Both the position numbers and the translations under genes were made by a program. Positions 13,584 through 14,536 of a stretch of 14,536 nt of DNA are shown here, piece by piece. The stretch lies in contig NCJR01000014.1 in the NCBI GenBank assembly GCA_002282555.1, positions 1 through 14,536 of the forward strand, given 5' to 3'. The stretch is from Rhodobacterales bacterium 34-62-10. GTDB taxonomy: Bacteria; Pseudomonadota; Alphaproteobacteria; Rhodobacterales; Rhodobacteraceae. How positions within the stretch are numbered: the first letter of the stretch is position 1; each line of letters starts with the position of its first letter. Under the pieces are notes generated by a model. That model was given only the letters and a program-made list of their open reading frames with translations. It ran no database searches and was not told the origin of the DNA.

Positions 13584-14066
13584 ATGAAACACGCTTCTCT
13601 TCTTGCGCTTGCATTGCTCGTCATGGGCGGCGGCGCGCTGGCCGGCCCCGGCCCCGACGGCGGGCATGCCCATGCCGACGACTGGGAGATCGGTCGCCCG
13701 GGTAATGCTGCCGATGTCACCCGGACGATCGAAGTCGACATGTTCGAACCCGAAGCTGGTGGCATGGCATTCTCTCCCGCCGAACTGACGATCTCGCACG
13801 GTGAGACCGTGCGCTTTGTCGTCACCAATCGAGGGGTGCTCGACCACGAGATGGTCATCGACACGGTCGAGGCGAACCTGGAGCACATGCAAGTCATGAT
13901 GATGAACCCCGACATGCGCCATGAGGATCCAAACGCCGTCTCGCTCGCTCCGGGTGAGAGCGGCGAACTGATTTGGACATTCAGTCAGCCGGGCACCTTC
14001 CAGTTCGCCTGCCTGATCCCCGGCCACATGGATGCGGGCATGCACGGTCCGCTGAACGTCAACTGA
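13584..14066 (+). CDS. Periplasmic cupredoxin (CopI-like copper tolerance protein)
   Basis: 160 residues; GGAGA sites lie upstream of the ATG at 13584. Signal peptide at 1-20. The mature start is His-rich (GGHAHADD). A single cupredoxin domain spans about 48-160 with type 1 copper ligands H88 (VLDHEM) and C143, H148, M153 in CLIPGHMDAGM. A loop at 101-113 (HMQVMMMNPDMRH) adds two His and five Met, a second probable copper site. This layout matches the CopI-type cupredoxins that protect c-type cytochrome assembly from copper in proteobacteria. It follows the two-domain oxidase by 22 bases and probably accepts or stores periplasmic copper, or exchanges electrons with the oxidase. The cupredoxin call is firm; the CopI subtype is moderate. 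Confidence 0.9.
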   Translation: MKHASLLALALLVMGGGALAGPGPDGGHAHADDWEIGRPGNAADVTRTIEVDMFEPEAGGMAFSPAELTISHGETVRFVVTNRGVLDHEMVIDTVEANLEHMQVMMMNPDMRHEDPNAVSLAPGESGELIWTFSQPGTFQFACLIPGHMDAGMHGPLNVN

Positions 14067-14083
14067 ACTCTAGGAGTATCACC

Positions 14084-14374
14084 ATGAAAAATCTCAAGAC
14101 CGTAGCCCTCGCCGTGACACTCGGCCTTTTTGCCCTGCCGGCATTCGCGGAGAGCTTCGTGCGGGGCATCGTGGAGGAAATTACCACCGATCCGCAAAGG
14201 CTCACCATCGCGCATGACGCGATTCCGAACCTCGAGATGGAGGCCATGACGATGGTGTTCCGAGTTGCGGATCCTGCGATCCTCGACGGATTGACCGTTG
14301 GTCAGACCATCGAGTTCGAGGCTGATCGCATCAACGGAAGACTGACGGTAACGACTGTTAGAGACCCGTCTTGA
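14084..14374 (+). CDS. CusF-like periplasmic copper-binding protein with Met in place of the conserved Trp
   Basis: 96 residues; TAGGAG lies ahead of the ATG. Signal peptide at 1-22 (ALPAFAES). The mature OB-fold protein carries the CusF copper region HDAIPNLEMEAMTM: H44, M52, M55, M57. Lined up with E. coli CusF, His and the two Met of MTM match, and the Trp that stacks on Cu(I) there is replaced by M52. The rest (VFRVADPAILDGLTVGQTIEFEADRINGRLTVT) is typical of the family. CusF hands Cu(I) to the Cus RND pump; here it follows an outer-membrane factor, an oxidase and a cupredoxin, so a carrier role is likely. It is the last gene of the operon, just before a hairpin. Confidence 0.9.
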   Translation: MKNLKTVALAVTLGLFALPAFAESFVRGIVEEITTDPQRLTIAHDAIPNLEMEAMTMVFRVADPAILDGLTVGQTIEFEADRINGRLTVTTVRDPS

Positions 14375-14391
14375 TCTTTCCGGGTTTCGTG

Positions 14392-14412
14392 GCGGGGCTT
14401 TCAGGGCCCCGC
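14392..14412 (+). terminator. GC-rich hairpin after the CusF-like gene, candidate operon terminator
   Basis: GCGGGGC (14392-14398) pairs perfectly with GCCCCGC (14406-14412) across a seven-base loop, 18 bases after the stop. The following bases, TAATCCCG, lack a T-run, so termination may be incomplete or factor-assisted. Confidence 0.55.
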
Positions 14413-14536
14413 TAATCCCGAGGGAAAGGTCGGGGGTGCTGGAAGTGGTGTTTGACTGGATGCATTCTGATTGGTCACGCCGAATCTGGGTCCGCGAGTT
14501 TCGACGCGCTCAAGCCCCATTGGGTACACTTCCTGA
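14413..14536. other. Unassigned right edge
   Basis: On the plus strand an open frame runs from a GTG at 14436 (or ATG at 14460) to the window end, reading VLEVVFDWMHSDWSRRIWV and on, without a convincing ribosome binding site. On the minus strand another frame open from the edge ends at a TGA within the hairpin region and is rich in Pro at its end. Neither can be assigned. The base composition is a little less GC-rich than the genes to the left, and the copper functions stop at the hairpin, so this may be the start of a different locus or an element end. Confidence 0.2.

Noticed and set aside
1..14536. Insertion sequences, attachment sites, tRNA genes or CRISPR arrays
   Set aside because: No transposase or integrase reading frame, no tRNA-like cloverleaf and no regularly spaced repeats were seen. 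The copper content suggests an accessory region, but its borders are not in the window.

Overview
The window is a copper-handling accessory region. It is GC-rich with dense, overlapping genes. The proteins look alphaproteobacterial, most likely Rhodobacterales; this is inferred from protein style and gene content, since no marker gene is present. Nearly every protein is exported: Sec or Tat signals, two or three lipoproteins, periplasmic metal-binding and c-type haem proteins. I see no tRNA, rRNA, CRISPR array, complete insertion sequence or replication gene.

Layout. (1) 1-1289, minus strand: a DsbA/ScsC-like thiol oxidoreductase followed, with a 7-base overlap, by the N-terminal part of a ScsB (DsbD-like) protein that runs off the window. 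(2) 1451-7813, plus strand: a tight nine-gene run. It encodes an L,D-transpeptidase, a monohaem cytochrome c, a small His-rich secreted protein, a cytochrome c'-like protein with a Met/Gly-rich insert, a dihaem cytochrome c, a three-domain multicopper oxidase (MCO), another monohaem cytochrome c, a ScsC-like DsbA with an N-terminal stalk, and a second L,D-transpeptidase. Several junctions are stop/start overlaps. (3) 7879-9845, minus strand: a DUF305 membrane protein, a five-helix membrane protein of unknown function and a small lipoprotein. (4) 10086-14374, plus strand: a His/Cys-containing small secreted protein, a small lipoprotein, a TolC-family lipoprotein, a two-domain MCO with a Met-rich tail, a CopI-like cupredoxin and a CusF-like copper protein, ending at a GC-rich hairpin.

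How the parts may work together. Group 4 is a recognisable periplasmic copper detoxification set: Cu(I) oxidation, copper carriers and an outer-membrane channel. No RND pump or P-type ATPase lies in the window, so inner-membrane transport must be encoded elsewhere. Group 2 is less familiar. It puts an MCO between c-type cytochromes and adds two L,D-transpeptidases and thiol oxidoreductases. Cytochrome c maturation, disulfide chemistry and the active-site Cys of L,D-transpeptidases are all copper-sensitive periplasmic processes. My working hypothesis is that this operon repairs or replaces copper-poisoned periplasmic targets and may link Cu(I) oxidation to the respiratory chain. The most unusual details are the Met-rich insert in the cytochrome c', the paired L,D-transpeptidases (one with an altered active-site signature), the two MCOs of different domain architecture, and repeated TTGTTC/GAACAA inverted repeats in two intergenic regions.
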